Positions 1 through 8,762 of a DNA stretch of 64,000 nt are shown piece after piece (position 1 is the stretch's first letter; the number at the start of each line of letters is the position of its first letter). Source of the stretch: Sporolactobacillus pectinivorans (GTDB lineage Bacteria; Bacillota; Bacilli; Bacillales; Sporolactobacillaceae). The DNA lies in contig NZ_NXGA01000001.1 of assembly GCF_002802965.1 (NCBI RefSeq), forward strand, positions 1,722,922 to 1,786,921. Direction: 5' to 3'. A model generated the notes under the pieces. That model ran no database searches and was not told the origin of the DNA. It saw nothing but the letters and a program-made list of their open reading frames with translations. Both the position numbers and the translations under genes were made by a program.

Positions 1-1
1 G

Positions 2-466
2 ATGGTCAATGGTTACGGCTTTATTGAAAAAATAGATGTGCTGCACAAAAAAGATGTAGCTATGAAATTTGCGCTCGTCAGCGAGGCAACCGGTATGACG
101 TGGCCCATCGACCGGATCCGTGTCAATAAATCCAGGATGAATTCAATCAAGGCGGCGTTTTCCGGCAGACTGCGGCGTCCGCATTTTGATTTAGTCTATC
201 ATTACGATTGGTCTTCCTTCTCTATGCGTTTGCCTTTTGAACGGCAGCCCTTTGATAGCCTGCCGCCCGGGTCGTACATCATCAAAGGAGAGATCACGGC
301 AGGCGGGTTGGTGCGTTCGTTTGTCGTTGGGGGCTGGTTCGGCAAGCAGGATGTTTTTAGGAATATGGGCGATACGGGTAATGTAATTCACATTAAGTCC
401 GGTGGAAGCGGGAAACTGTATCTTATAAAGGGCGAGAAAAAAGCTCAGCAAGCAGAAAAATGTTAA
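2..466 (+). CDS. C-terminal part of an unrecognised protein (possibly teichoic acid related), cut by window edge
   Basis: An open frame runs from the left edge to a stop at 464-466, giving 154 residues. The frame probably continues upstream, so the ATG at position 2 need not be the real start. No catalytic motif is visible. The residues alternate hydrophobic and charged stretches as in a beta-sandwich domain, with many Gly and aromatic residues. Its place just before tagD and two glycerophosphotransferases suggests it is the tail of a teichoic-acid or glycosyltransferase-type protein; that is inference from context only. It is separated from tagD by 174 bases with their own promoter. Confidence 0.55.
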   Translation: MVNGYGFIEKIDVLHKKDVAMKFALVSEATGMTWPIDRIRVNKSRMNSIKAAFSGRLRRPHFDLVYHYDWSSFSMRLPFERQPFDSLPPGSYIIKGEITAGGLVRSFVVGGWFGKQDVFRNMGDTGNVIHIKSGGSGKLYLIKGEKKAQQAEKC

Positions 467-514
467 CTTGAGTCACTTTTCTGAAATTCTGGGAACCGGT
501 TGGATTGGGACAGA

Positions 515-543
515 TTGAAATTCCATTAGTAAAGAATTATAAT
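515..543 (+). promoter_or_regulatory. Sigma-A promoter upstream of tagD
   Basis: TTGAAA at 515-520 and TATAAT at 538-543 are separated by exactly 17 bases. The predicted start lies near 550, leaving a leader of about 90 bases before tagD. The leader contains a GAGGTGAGGC...GCCTCCTGAG imperfect inverted repeat. Confidence 0.7.
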
Positions 544-640
544 TGCCTAATAGCTAAAATAGGGTTTTTGGCTGAGGTGAGGCGATAACTACTGCAATGC
601 AGGCCTCCTGAGAATCAAGGATAACTGGGAGAGATCATGA

Positions 641-1039
641 ATGAAAAAAGTATTAACATATGGCACTTTTGACTTGTTGCACTATGGCCATATCAATCTG
701 CTTAAACGGGCAAAGGAGCTGGGCGATTATCTGATTGTTGGGTTGTCGACCGACGAATTCAACGCGATGAAGCATAAAGAAGCTTATCACAATTATGATC
801 ACCGTAAACTGATTCTTGAAGCCATTCGCTATGTTGACCTCGTTATTCCGGAGAATAACTGGGAGCAGAAGATTGGGGACGTAAAGAAGTATAACGTCGA
901 TGTGTTTGTCATGGGTGACGATTGGAAAGGAAAGTTTGACTTTCTTAAAGACTACTGTAAGGTTATTTATCTTCCCCGCACTGTAGGCATTTCGACAACA
1001 AAAATCAAGCAGGATCTTTTTTCAGTTAAAAATGATTAG
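641..1039 (+). CDS. tagD: Glycerol-3-phosphate cytidylyltransferase
   Basis: This cytoplasmic enzyme makes CDP-glycerol from CTP and glycerol 3-phosphate for wall teichoic acid polymerisation. The 132 residues are normal for TagD. The nucleotidyltransferase HxGH motif is H14-Y-G-H17, after the family start YGTFDLLH, and the second signature is RTVGISTTKIK at about 113-123 (B. subtilis has RTEGISTTKIK). The ATG at 641 follows GGGAGAG at 628-634. The next gene overlaps its 3' end by 8 bases, so the two are likely translationally coupled. Its neighbours use CDP-glycerol, which supports the call. Confidence 0.95.
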   Translation: MKKVLTYGTFDLLHYGHINLLKRAKELGDYLIVGLSTDEFNAMKHKEAYHNYDHRKLILEAIRYVDLVIPENNWEQKIGDVKKYNVDVFVMGDDWKGKFDFLKDYCKVIYLPRTVGISTTKIKQDLFSVKND

Positions 1040-2249
1040 AGAATGGTTGATCAGTGCCTATCTTTTCCTCTTTCAGTCTCTGTTTATCCTGTGTAAATTG
1101 TTTCCGCAAAAAGAAAAAATAGTTTTTGCTGTTTCGTTCAGTGACAATTCAAAATACTTGGCTGATGAGTTTCAGAAAGAACATGTAAAAGCTGAACTTG
1201 TTTTTCTCTGCAAAGGGAATTGCGTGGCAGATTTTCCAGAGGAAAAAGGAAAATCAATTCCTCTAGAGACGCCCAACCCCGTGGCGTTGCTGCGTGCCGC
1301 CTATCATTTGGCTACTTCCAAACTCGTGTTTGTGGACAATTATTTTGGCTTTCTCTCCGTTGTGAAATTCCGGAGAGGCGTGAAATGTATTCAAATCTGG
1401 CATGCCGCAGGGGCACTGAAGAAATTTGGATTGGAAGACCGGTCGGTGCGCCTGCGGACCAAAAGAGCTAATCGGCGCTTTATTAGTGTTTATCAGCACT
1501 TTGACAAAGTAATTACGGGCTCAGATATTATGGCGGAGATTTTCAAACGCTCTTTCGGAGTGACAGAAGAAAGAATTCTTCGGACAGGAATTCCGAGGAC
1601 GGATTTTTTTTATCAATTGGCCAGCCCTGATTCTGCTGTTTCAGTAAAACGACGCGAGGACGATCAAGATAAGCGTGTAAAAAAAGTCCTGCCATTTCTT
1701 GAAGGCACCTTGGCTGATAAAAAGAAAATCTTGTATGCCCCGACTTACCGGGACGGGGAACTGAGCGCCGAGAAGATCCATCTTGATCTGGAATTAATGA
1801 GAGAAGCATTGGGCCGGGATTATGTGCTCCTCCTCAGGCTGCATCCCGCGGTTCATAAAGATTTCGAAATTCGCGGTCAGGATAAAGCGTTCGCTTTTGA
1901 CTGTTCTGCTTATCAGGACGTGAATGAACTTCTTCTGGTCAGCGATATACTCGTGACCGATTATTCATCGCTGCCCGTTGAGTACGCGCTGTTGAAAAAA
2001 CCGATGATTTTTTATCCATACGATTTGGATGACTATGGAAAAGAAAGAGGCTTTCAGACGGAATACATGGACTGGATACCCGGACCGGTTGCTTTCACGA
2101 CGCAGGAGGTTATTCACCTGATCAGGCAGAATGACTTTGATCTCAATGCCATCGCATCTTTTTCGTCACTTTGGAATCGTTATTCAAAAGGCTGTTCAAG
2201 CAGGAATGTTGTTCAGTACGCTATTAAGAGCTGTGGTTTGCTGCAGTGA
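1032..2249 (+). CDS. CDP-glycerol glycerophosphotransferase (TagB/TagF family)
   Basis: A membrane-associated transferase that uses CDP-glycerol to prime or extend glycerol-phosphate teichoic acid on a lipid carrier. The 405 residues have a hydrophobic N-terminal segment (about 6-24), then the glycerophosphotransferase domain. Expected landmarks are present: QIWHAAG with H124 in the place of the family HGTP motif, RLHP near residue 277, and TDYSS near 311. The HAAG variant differs from HGTP in the neighbouring gene, so the two proteins probably have different acceptors, for instance primase versus polymerase. The start overlaps tagD. Confidence 0.85.
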   Translation: MIREWLISAYLFLFQSLFILCKLFPQKEKIVFAVSFSDNSKYLADEFQKEHVKAELVFLCKGNCVADFPEEKGKSIPLETPNPVALLRAAYHLATSKLVFVDNYFGFLSVVKFRRGVKCIQIWHAAGALKKFGLEDRSVRLRTKRANRRFISVYQHFDKVITGSDIMAEIFKRSFGVTEERILRTGIPRTDFFYQLASPDSAVSVKRREDDQDKRVKKVLPFLEGTLADKKKILYAPTYRDGELSAEKIHLDLELMREALGRDYVLLLRLHPAVHKDFEIRGQDKAFAFDCSAYQDVNELLLVSDILVTDYSSLPVEYALLKKPMIFYPYDLDDYGKERGFQTEYMDWIPGPVAFTTQEVIHLIRQNDFDLNAIASFSSLWNRYSKGCSSRNVVQYAIKSCGLLQ

Positions 2250-2291
2250 GCTGCTGCGGTCTTTGATCAATCATTATCAGCTAAAGAGGGA

Positions 2292-3530
2292 TTGTGGACT
2301 GAATTGCTCATAACTAAAAAAATATTCCAGTCGTTTTCTCACAAGATAAAAAGCGTTGCCGAATGGCTTGTTCAGAACATGTACAAACTAGTATTCCGGC
2401 TGTGCGGGCTTTTTCCTGCCGATCAGAAGCTGGTTGTGTTTGAGAGTTTTTTTGGCAGGCAGTACAGCTGCAACCCGCGCGCCATTTATGAATATATGAA
2501 GGTGCACTGTCCGGAATATAAACTCGTTTGGAGTTCTGTTCCGGCGAGTGAGAAAATTTTTGATGCGCATCAGGTGCCGCATATCAGGCGCTATTCATTA
2601 AAATGGATTTTGCTGATGTGCCGCGCCGGTTTTTGGGTGACAAACATCCGTTTTCCCAGCTGGTTTCATAAACCGGGGCATACAGTTTATCTTCAGACAT
2701 GGCACGGAACCCCTTTAAAAAAACTGGCTTTGGACACTGAAGAATATTTTATGGATGGAATGGGTATTAAGCAGTACAAAGACAACTTTGCGAAAGATGC
2801 AGGGACGTGGGACTATCTGGTTTCTCCTAATAGATATTCATCAGAAATATTTACCCGTGCTTTTGGTTTCCATCGGACAATGATCGAATCGGGATATCCG
2901 CGCAATGATTTTCTTTACAATGCAAACAATGGTGAAACCATTGAAAAACTCAAAGAAAGTTGCGGTATTCCGAAAAATAAAAAAGTCATTCTTTATGCAC
3001 CGACATGGCGCGACGACCAGTATTATGGCAGGGGAAGGTATAAGTTTGACCTTGATCTCGACTTGCATCTCATGCAGGCAGCACTTGGCGAAGACTATAT
3101 CGTCATGATCCGGATGCATTACCTTGTTGCCGACCACCTGGATCTGTCCAGCTTTGCGGGATTTGCTTATGACTTTTCGCGTTATGAAGACATCAGAGAA
3201 CTTTATCTGATCGCCGATTTGTTGATTACCGACTACTCATCTGTATTTTTTGACTATGCCAATCTGAAAAGGCCAATGATATTCTTTGCTCATGATATTG
3301 AAGATTACCGGGATCATCTGCGGGGATTTTACTTTGATTTTGAAAAAAGCGCTCCCGGGCCGCTTGTCAGAACGACAGATCAGGTGATCCAGGCGATTAG
3401 AAAACTTGAGGCCTCAGATTTTGCAGTGTCCGGCAGCTTTGAAGCATTTTTTCAGAAGTTCTGCGCTTTAGAGGGCGGTCATTCCTCCGAAAAAGTTGTC
3501 AAATCCGTTTTTAAAAAAATCAAATTGTAA
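2292..3530 (+). CDS. CDP-glycerol glycerophosphotransferase, TagF/TagB-like
   Basis: A second glycerophosphotransferase of 412 residues in the same operon. It has QTWHGTPLKK with H138, RMH near 274, and TDYSSVFFDYAN, all family signatures for CDP-glycerol-dependent transfer at the cytoplasmic membrane face. The start is uncertain: TTG at 2292 is only one base past an AAAGAGGG Shine-Dalgarno, TTG at 2304 has a longer spacing, and an ATG lies at 2379. It follows the previous gene by 42 bases. With tagD and the preceding transferase it forms a compact poly-glycerolphosphate module. Confidence 0.87.
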   Translation: MWTELLITKKIFQSFSHKIKSVAEWLVQNMYKLVFRLCGLFPADQKLVVFESFFGRQYSCNPRAIYEYMKVHCPEYKLVWSSVPASEKIFDAHQVPHIRRYSLKWILLMCRAGFWVTNIRFPSWFHKPGHTVYLQTWHGTPLKKLALDTEEYFMDGMGIKQYKDNFAKDAGTWDYLVSPNRYSSEIFTRAFGFHRTMIESGYPRNDFLYNANNGETIEKLKESCGIPKNKKVILYAPTWRDDQYYGRGRYKFDLDLDLHLMQAALGEDYIVMIRMHYLVADHLDLSSFAGFAYDFSRYEDIRELYLIADLLITDYSSVFFDYANLKRPMIFFAHDIEDYRDHLRGFYFDFEKSAPGPLVRTTDQVIQAIRKLEASDFAVSGSFEAFFQKFCALEGGHSSEKVVKSVFKKIKL

Positions 3531-3658
3531 AAAATTGTTCACTATAAATTTCTTTTTTCTGACAATAGAACGCTTACCTGGCTTAAAAAAGTGGTATAGT
3601 TAAGTTGTAAGGGATGATTCATTGTTACTATTAATGTCAGGGAAGGTTGGTGGTGAGC

Positions 3659-4096
3659 ATGTATGAAATTCTTGTACCTGTTGACGGCTCTGCTCCTGCT
3701 TTACGCGCGGTTGATGAAGCGGTTGCAATTGCCGAAGGAAAGAAAGATGTTGACATCACTCTGATTTATGTTAGTCCGTCTCCAGTATACTTCCCTTTTT
3801 ACTCGATGGTTGGCCCGTCGCTTGACGCAGATGTGAAGGAAGTAGAGGAAAAAGAGGGCAATCAAATGCTCGATGACATTATTGAGAAAGCGTCAGAGCA
3901 TACTAAGGTAAAATTTAAGAAAAAACATTTATATGGTATTGCCGCGCAGGAAATAACCGACTTCGCAAACGATACAAAGAAAGATCTGATCGTTATGGGA
4001 AATCGCGGCATGGGCGCTTTCGGTCAGGTTATGCTCGGAAGTGTCAGCAACAAAGTCCTGCATCTGGCTAATTGCCCGGTTATGATTGTTAAATAA
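3659..4096 (+). CDS. Universal stress protein, UspA family
   Basis: A small cytoplasmic stress protein of about 145 residues; family members bind ATP and often appear in stationary phase or stress. The N terminus ILVPVDGS and the C-terminal GNRGMGAFGQVMLGSVS match the UspA ATP-binding pattern G-x2-G-x9-G-S. The ATG at 3659 is chosen; GGAAGG lies at 3641-3646, so GTG at 3653 is an equally good start. It stands alone, upstream of clpE, with a terminator behind it. A TATAGT -10-like hexamer lies at 3595-3600, but no convincing -35 was seen. Confidence 0.9.
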   Translation: MYEILVPVDGSAPALRAVDEAVAIAEGKKDVDITLIYVSPSPVYFPFYSMVGPSLDADVKEVEEKEGNQMLDDIIEKASEHTKVKFKKKHLYGIAAQEITDFANDTKKDLIVMGNRGMGAFGQVMLGSVSNKVLHLANCPVMIVK

Positions 4097-4132
4097 TTTT
4101 AACAGCTATGAGCTTGTACCCCATATTGAGAA

Positions 4133-4172
4133 TGATCCTCCGCTTAGGAAAACTTGCGGGGGATTTTTCTTT
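4133..4172 (+). terminator. Rho-independent terminator after the universal stress gene
   Basis: ATCCTCCGC pairs with GCGGGGGAT around an A-rich loop and is followed by a T run (TTTTTCTTT). Confidence 0.7.
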
Positions 4173-4229
4173 ACCCTGCTCAGAGAAACCGGTTGTAAAA
4201 AAAAGTTTTGTATTTTTGGGATCAAATAC

Positions 4230-4258
4230 TTGAAAGTCAAAAAAGGTCAGACTATAAT
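4230..4258 (+). promoter_or_regulatory. Sigma-A promoter of clpE
   Basis: TTGAAA at 4230-4235 and TATAAT at 4253-4258 with a 17-base spacer. A CtsR half-box pair lies inside the spacer and a second one immediately downstream, so repressor binding would block polymerase. Confidence 0.85.
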
Positions 4259-4285
4259 AAAATCACAAGGTCAAAGATGGTCAAA
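4235..4285 (+). promoter_or_regulatory. Two CtsR operators of clpE
   Basis: The CtsR consensus is a direct heptad repeat RGTCAAA-NAN-RGTCAAA. The downstream box at 4269-4285 reads GGTCAAA-GAT-GGTCAAA, a perfect match. The upstream box at 4235-4251 reads AGTCAAA-AAA-GGTCAGA, one mismatch. They flank the -10 hexamer. This predicts heat-shock and protein-stress induction of clpE, as in B. subtilis. Confidence 0.9.
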
Positions 4286-4343
4286 TGAATGGATGATTAT
4301 TGTGGCCTTTGGCATAAGTTAATCCATAAGGAGGCATGAGCAT

Positions 4344-6539
4344 ATGCTTTGTGACGAATGCAAGATTAATCCGGCATCTATAGAAATGAATGTTATCGTA
4401 AACGGACAGCAAAAGCATCTCCATCTATGTGAGGAATGCTATTCAAAAATGAAAAATAATTTAAACATGTCGTCTTTTTTCCAAGGCGGTGGATCACCTT
4501 TTGATGATCTTTTCAGAAGTTTTATGCAGCCTTCATATGCTGAAAAAGAAAATAAGGCTCAGGAAAACGGCATGGCGTTCGACGGACAAGGCCAGCCAAT
4601 GGGCGGCAGGGGCGGCCGCCGCGGTGGTCTGCTCGAGTCTCTCGGGCGCAATCTGACCGAAGAGGCACGAAAAGGGAAAATTGATCCGGTAATTGGCCGA
4701 GACCGAGAAGTCCAGCTGGTTATCGAAACATTGAACCGGAGAAATAAAAACAACCCTGTGCTGATCGGTGAACCAGGCGTCGGCAAGACGGCGATTGCGG
4801 AAGGCCTTGCACTGAAAATTGTAGAGGGCAAAGTTCCGGCAAAACTGGCAAACAAGGAAATTTACTTAATAGATGTTTCTTCACTTGTCGCCGGAACGGG
4901 TATCCGCGGCCAGTTTGAACAGCGCATGAAACAAATGATGGCAGAACTTGAAAAACGCAAAAATGTCATTGTGTTTATCGATGAAGTCCATCTGCTTGTC
5001 GGCGCAGGCTCGGCTGAGGGCGGTTCAATGGATGCAGGCAATATTCTGAAACCGGCGCTCGCCCGAGGTGAGTTGCAAATCATGGGCGCAACGACTTTGA
5101 AAGAATACCGCAAAATCGAAAAGGATGCCGCTCTTGAGCGCCGCTTCCAACCCGTCATTGTCAATGAACCGACACAGGATCAGACGATCAGAATTCTAAA
5201 AGGCCTTCAATCGAAATACGAGAAGTATCATCATGTCCATTATACGGATGACGCCATCAAGGCCTGTGTCGCACTGTCTTCACGCTATATTCAGGATCGG
5301 TTCCTTCCAGACAAAGCAATCGATCTGATGGACGAATCAGGATCCAAAATGAATCTCAGCCTGACACCGGTTGATACTGAAAGTGTAAAGAAGAAGATAG
5401 AAGAAATTTCGGCCGCAAAGGCGGAAGCGACTAAGAATGAGCAATTCGAACAGGCAGCAAGGCTTCGTGATCAGGAACACGCTTATCAGAAGCAGCTTGA
5501 ACAACTGGAAAAAATTAAATCCAATGGTTCTGAACCTCCTGTAACCGGTAAGGAAGCAGTGGTTGATACCGATTTGATTCAGCAAATTGTTGAAACAAGG
5601 ACTGGTATCCCTGTTCGCAAACTGCAAAGCGACGAACAGAATAAAATGCGTAATTTGGCTGACCGCCTTAACGAAAAGGTGATCGGCCAGAAAGAAGCCG
5701 TTGAAAAGGTAGCCAGAGCAATCAGGCGCAATCGCACAGGATTCAGAAAATCGACCCGCCCGATCGGATCGTTCCTGTTTGTCGGCCCGACTGGTGTCGG
5801 CAAAACGGAGCTTGCCAAGACGCTGGCTTATGAAATGTTTGGCGACCGCGAAGCGATGATCCGTCTCGATATGAGTGAGTATATGGAGAAACACTCCGTT
5901 TCCAAACTGATCGGTGCACCTCCGGGATATGTAGGGCACGATGAAGCGGGACAGCTGACGGAAAAAGTCCGTCGCAAGCCTTACAGCATTATTCTTCTTG
6001 ATGAAATCGAGAAGGCCCATCCGGATGTGATGCATATTTTCCTGCAAATTCTGGATGACGGACGGCTGACCGACAGTCAGGGCAGAACGGTAAGTTTCAA
6101 GGATACGGTCATCATCATGACAAGCAATGCAGGGATCAATAACCGTACTGCAACGGTCGGATTCGGTTCAAGCGACAGCCGGGAAGATATGATCAAACAG
6201 CTTGAAAACTACTTTCAGCCGGAGTTTCTGAACCGATTCGATGCAATCGTCAAATTCAATTCGCTGACGAAGGATGATTTAGTCTCAATCGTTGACCTGA
6301 TGCTGAATGATATCCAAACAGCAGCCGGGAAGCAGGGGCTCAGATTGACGGTCACGGATTCCGCGAAGAAGAAACTGGCGGAACTCGGGTACAATCCTGA
6401 ATTTGGTGCACGTCCGCTGCGCCGGGTGCTTGAAGAACAGGTTGAAGATAAAATATCCGATTTACTGCTTGATAACAGTCAGGCCAAGTCGATGCTGGTA
6501 GATGAAAAGGGCGGATCGATTCAAGTGACCGCTGAATAG
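4344..6539 (+). CDS. clpE: ATP-dependent Clp protease ATP-binding subunit ClpE
   Basis: A Hsp100 AAA+ unfoldase that feeds substrates to ClpP. The 731 residues begin with the ClpE-specific zinc finger C3-x2-C6...C29-x2-C32. AAA domain 1 has Walker A GEPGVGKT (142-149) and Walker [14 protein letters not shown]/coiled-coil linker lies at about 345-392. AAA domain 2 has Walker A GPTGVGKT near 480 and [11 protein letters not shown]. ClpE is told from ClpC by the zinc finger and the lack of the Clp N repeat domain. AAGGAGG at 4329-4335 fixes the ATG at 4344. It is monocistronic and has two CtsR operators. Confidence 0.97.
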   Translation: MLCDECKINPASIEMNVIVNGQQKHLHLCEECYSKMKNNLNMSSFFQGGGSPFDDLFRSFMQPSYAEKENKAQENGMAFDGQGQPMGGRGGRRGGLLESLGRNLTEEARKGKIDPVIGRDREVQLVIETLNRRNKNNPVLIGEPGVGKTAIAEGLALKIVEGKVPAKLANKEIYLIDVSSLVAGTGIRGQFEQRMKQMMAELEKRKNVIVFIDEVHLLVGAGSAEGGSMDAGNILKPALARGELQIMGATTLKEYRKIEKDAALERRFQPVIVNEPTQDQTIRILKGLQSKYEKYHHVHYTDDAIKACVALSSRYIQDRFLPDKAIDLMDESGSKMNLSLTPVDTESVKKKIEEISAAKAEATKNEQFEQAARLRDQEHAYQKQLEQLEKIKSNGSEPPVTGKEAVVDTDLIQQIVETRTGIPVRKLQSDEQNKMRNLADRLNEKVIGQKEAVEKVARAIRRNRTGFRKSTRPIGSFLFVGPTGVGKTELAKTLAYEMFGDREAMIRLDMSEYMEKHSVSKLIGAPPGYVGHDEAGQLTEKVRRKPYSIILLDEIEKAHPDVMHIFLQILDDGRLTDSQGRTVSFKDTVIIMTSNAGINNRTATVGFGSSDSREDMIKQLENYFQPEFLNRFDAIVKFNSLTKDDLVSIVDLMLNDIQTAAGKQGLRLTVTDSAKKKLAELGYNPEFGARPLRRVLEEQVEDKISDLLLDNSQAKSMLVDEKGGSIQVTAE

Positions 6540-6561
6540 TTAATGAGACTGTGAAAAGTTA

Positions 6562-6599
6562 TAGAGAGACTCCGCATCCTTGGAATCTCTCTTTTTTCT
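6562..6599 (+). terminator. Rho-independent terminator of clpE
   Basis: AGAGAGACTCC pairs with GGAATCTCTCT (one mismatch), followed by TTTTTTCTG. Confidence 0.8.
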
Positions 6600-6685
6600 G
6601 TTGAGCTGAAACTGTCCCAACTTAGCGTTCGTTCGGCAGTACTTCCTGAAAAGACCCGGCGACAAAAAGTCCATAGTCTACGTAA

Positions 6686-6721
6686 AGCAGAAAAGCAGTC
6701 CTGGCAGACTGCTTTTCTGCT
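6686..6721. terminator. Long hairpin between clpE and queC, probable bidirectional terminator
   Basis: A perfect 15-base stem, AGCAGAAAAGCAGTC against its complement, with a six-base loop, lies between convergent clpE and queC. Confidence 0.6.
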
Positions 6722-6729
6722 ATTCTCAT

Positions 6730-7443
6730 TTATTTTTGAGCACAGTCGATCGGAATCGCATAGGAGATCGGAATCGCATAGGAGATCGGATCGATCATTC
6801 CGGCATCCTTGAATCCTTTAATCCGCAACCGGCAGCTGTCGCAGGTGCCGCACGCTTTTTCTCCTCCGTTATAGCACGATGTGGTCAGTTCATAGGGCAC
6901 ATGTAATTGAGTTCCCAATTTAATCGTTTCACTCTTTGTCAAATGCATCAGCGGTGTTTCGATTTTTAGCCTGTGGTCGGTGACACCGGTACGGGTTGCG
7001 AGATTAATCGTCCGATTCATACTTTCGATAAATTTCGGCCTACAATCCGGATAGCCGCTGTAATCGACCGAAGAGACACCGGTGAAAATAGTTGACGCCC
7101 CAATAACTTCGGCATATGCGCTGGCCAGTGACAGGAAAATCATATTCCTTGCCGGGACGTAGGTTACGGGGATGTCCGCACTGCCCTTATTGCGGGGAAC
7201 GTCGATAGATGGATCGGTCAGCGCGCTTCCACCTAGCTGTCTGAAGAAGTCGAGGGAAACAACGCGATGTGACTTAACGCCGAAGTAAGCAGCAATTTTT
7301 CGTGCCTGATCGACCTCGCGTGCATGCCGCTGCCCGTAGCTGAAAGTAATCGGATAAATTTCATAACCTTTATTTCTGGCAATTCCCATGCATGTCGCAC
7401 TATCGAGCCCGCCGCTCAGAACGACTACTGCCCGTTCAACCAT
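6730..7443 (-). CDS. queC: 7-cyano-7-deazaguanine (preQ0) synthase
   Basis: QueC converts 7-carboxy-7-deazaguanine to preQ0 with ATP and ammonia, in queuosine biosynthesis. The PP-loop ATP motif SGGLDS is at residues 10-15, and the C-terminal zinc site is the cluster CYNGGEKACGTCDSC. The 237 residues exceed the usual length of about 220 because of an odd tail: a tandem 18-base duplication makes the peptide ISYAIP appear twice just before the stop. It is last in a minus-strand operon after queF and the transporter. No queD, queE or folE is next to it, so the upstream steps must be encoded elsewhere or be missing. Confidence 0.96.
   Translation of the reverse strand: MVERAVVVLSGGLDSATCMGIARNKGYEIYPITFSYGQRHAREVDQARKIAAYFGVKSHRVVSLDFFRQLGGSALTDPSIDVPRNKGSADIPVTYVPARNMIFLSLASAYAEVIGASTIFTGVSSVDYSGYPDCRPKFIESMNRTINLATRTGVTDHRLKIETPLMHLTKSETIKLGTQLHVPYELTTSCYNGGEKACGTCDSCRLRIKGFKDAGMIDPISYAIPISYAIPIDCAQK
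6745..6787. repeat. 18-base tandem duplication inside the 3' end of queC
   Basis: The unit GATCGGAATCGCATAGGA occurs twice in a row near 6748-6783, followed by a partial third copy. It is in frame and adds six residues (ISYAIP) to QueC. Confidence 0.9.
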
Positions 7444-7481
7444 GGTTCATACATCCTCTTTTCATTTGTCAATTTTCTTCT

Positions 7482-7970
7482 TTATCGATTATTAACATTT
7501 TCTGGATACATATCGTGATGGCTCAGCCGGTCAAAGGCGACCTGTTCCCAACGCGTCCCTTTCTTGCCATAATTGACGTACGGATCAATGCTGATGCCGC
7601 CGCGCGGCAGAAATTTGCCCCAGACTTCGAGATATTTCGGATTCATCAGCTGAATCAGATCATCGGCGATTTTGTTAATGCAGTCTTCATGAAAATCACC
7701 ATGGTTGCGAAAACTGAAAAAATAAAGTTTCAGTGATTTGCTTTCGACCATGCGCGTGTCCGGGACATAGCTGACGTACAGTGTGGCAAAGTCCGGCTGA
7801 TGCGTGATCGGACAGAGACTGGTGAATTCCGGAAAATTGAATTTTACGAAATAGTCTCGGTCCGGATGAGCATTTTGAAACGTTTCAAGCAGCCCGGGAT
7901 CATAATCAAAAATATATTGCGTTCCCTTATTTCGGAGCAATGTCAAATTTTCTTTTGTTCGATCTGTCAT
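7482..7970 (-). CDS. queF: NADPH-dependent 7-cyano-7-deazaguanine reductase
   Basis: QueF reduces preQ0 to preQ1, the base inserted into tRNA on the way to queuosine. The 162 residues match the short unimodular Bacillus-type enzyme. The catalytic Cys53 lies in FTSLCP with Asp60 following in QPDFAT, and the NADPH-binding [21 protein letters not shown] block is intact. It lies between the transporter upstream and queC downstream, 38 bases before queC. The conserved C-terminal NR ending is present. No odd features. Confidence 0.97.
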   Translation of the reverse strand: MTDRTKENLTLLRNKGTQYIFDYDPGLLETFQNAHPDRDYFVKFNFPEFTSLCPITHQPDFATLYVSYVPDTRMVESKSLKLYFFSFRNHGDFHEDCINKIADDLIQLMNPKYLEVWGKFLPRGGISIDPYVNYGKKGTRWEQVAFDRLSHHDMYPENVNNR

Positions 7971-7985
7971 TCATGCTCTCTCCCT

Positions 7986-8657
7986 TCATTCCCGGCTGAG
8001 TGCCACCACCGGCTGATGATTTCTGCTACCGCGGATCCAGTGGACAACCAGATAGATGAATGGCACGCCGATCACCGCGTAAGAGAACTTCAGGATATAT
8101 TCCGTGCCGATGGTCGTTACAATCGCCGAAAGCGGAAGGATGCCGGCAAAGCCGGCAAACATAAAGACGGTCGAATCAGCCAGCTGGCTGATCGCCGTAC
8201 TCATCAGGCTGCGCAACCAAAGCATTCTGCCTTCCGTGCGCCGTTTTAATCCGCTGAAAATCATGATATCCAGTGTCTGTGAGACACTGTAGCCGCAGAG
8301 GGAAGCAATGACGATCCGGGGCATCGCACCGAGAGCACTGGTAAATGCCGGTTCATTTTTCCAGAAAGACGCGGGCGGCAAATGAATCGCCGCTTGCAAG
8401 AGCAGAATAAATAAAATGTTGCCCAGAAGCCCAATCCATACTACTCTTTGGGCGACCGGCCTGCCCCAGCATTCCGTGATGCTGTCTAGTACAAGAAAAG
8501 TCAATGGATAAATAATGATCCCAGAGGTCATGGAAAAAACGCCGATGGAGAAAAACTTGGAGGCGACCAGATTTGCGGCGATCAGGCAGGTAACAAACAC
8601 CATCGCCAGAAAAATTAGTTTGAAAGGAACAGAAACAGTTGACTGAGATGAATTCAC
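7986..8657 (-). CDS. Queuosine precursor transporter, YhhQ family
   Basis: A predicted integral membrane protein (about six membrane segments) of the YhhQ/Vut_1 family, whose members import queuosine precursors such as preQ0 or preQ1. Family landmarks are the acidic LDSITECWGRPVAQRVVW block after the second helix and a conserved Gln-Asp near ISQLADS. I chose GTG at 8657 (223 residues) because GGGAG at 8666-8670 sits eight bases before it; an upstream in-frame GTG at 8666 abuts that site. It is first in the operon with queF and queC and lies directly behind the preQ1-like aptamer, so salvage and synthesis are probably co-regulated. Confidence 0.9.
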   Translation of the reverse strand: MNSSQSTVSVPFKLIFLAMVFVTCLIAANLVASKFFSIGVFSMTSGIIIYPLTFLVLDSITECWGRPVAQRVVWIGLLGNILFILLLQAAIHLPPASFWKNEPAFTSALGAMPRIVIASLCGYSVSQTLDIMIFSGLKRRTEGRMLWLRSLMSTAISQLADSTVFMFAGFAGILPLSAIVTTIGTEYILKFSYAVIGVPFIYLVVHWIRGSRNHQPVVALSRE

Positions 8658-8665
8658 ATCGATCA

Positions 8666-8713
8666 CTCCCGTAGTTTTTTTTGTAAGGCAGAGGAGGGTT
8701 TCGAACTCTGCCA
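8666..8713 (-). ncRNA. Probable preQ1-I riboswitch
   Basis: Read on the minus strand from 8712, a 7-base stem GGCAGAG/CTCTGCC encloses a TTCGAAACCC loop. An A-rich tail (eight A) then leads into ACTACGGGAG, which contains the Shine-Dalgarno of the transporter. This is the compact layout of the preQ1 class I aptamer: a hairpin, an A-rich strand, and a pseudoknot taking in the ribosome site. The three genes behind it make or import preQ1 precursors. The loop is not an exact consensus match, so the call rests on both layout and context. Confidence 0.65.
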
Positions 8714-8728
8714 GCCTGTAACTCCTTG

Positions 8729-8757
8729 ATTATAGAGGCTTCTATTCTCAGGAGCAA
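8729..8757 (-). promoter_or_regulatory. Sigma-A promoter of the queuosine operon
   Basis: On the minus strand TTGCTC (8757-8752) and TATAAT (8734-8729) are 17 bases apart. Transcription would start just before the riboswitch. Confidence 0.75.
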
Positions 8758-8762
8758 GCCTT

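Noticed and set aside
4086..4322. 78-codon frame between the usp and clpE genes
   Set aside because: It covers a terminator, the promoter and the CtsR boxes of clpE.
5337..6047. 236-codon frame on the minus strand
   Set aside because: It lies fully inside clpE on the other strand and has no motif or ribosome site; a shadow of a GC-skewed coding gene.
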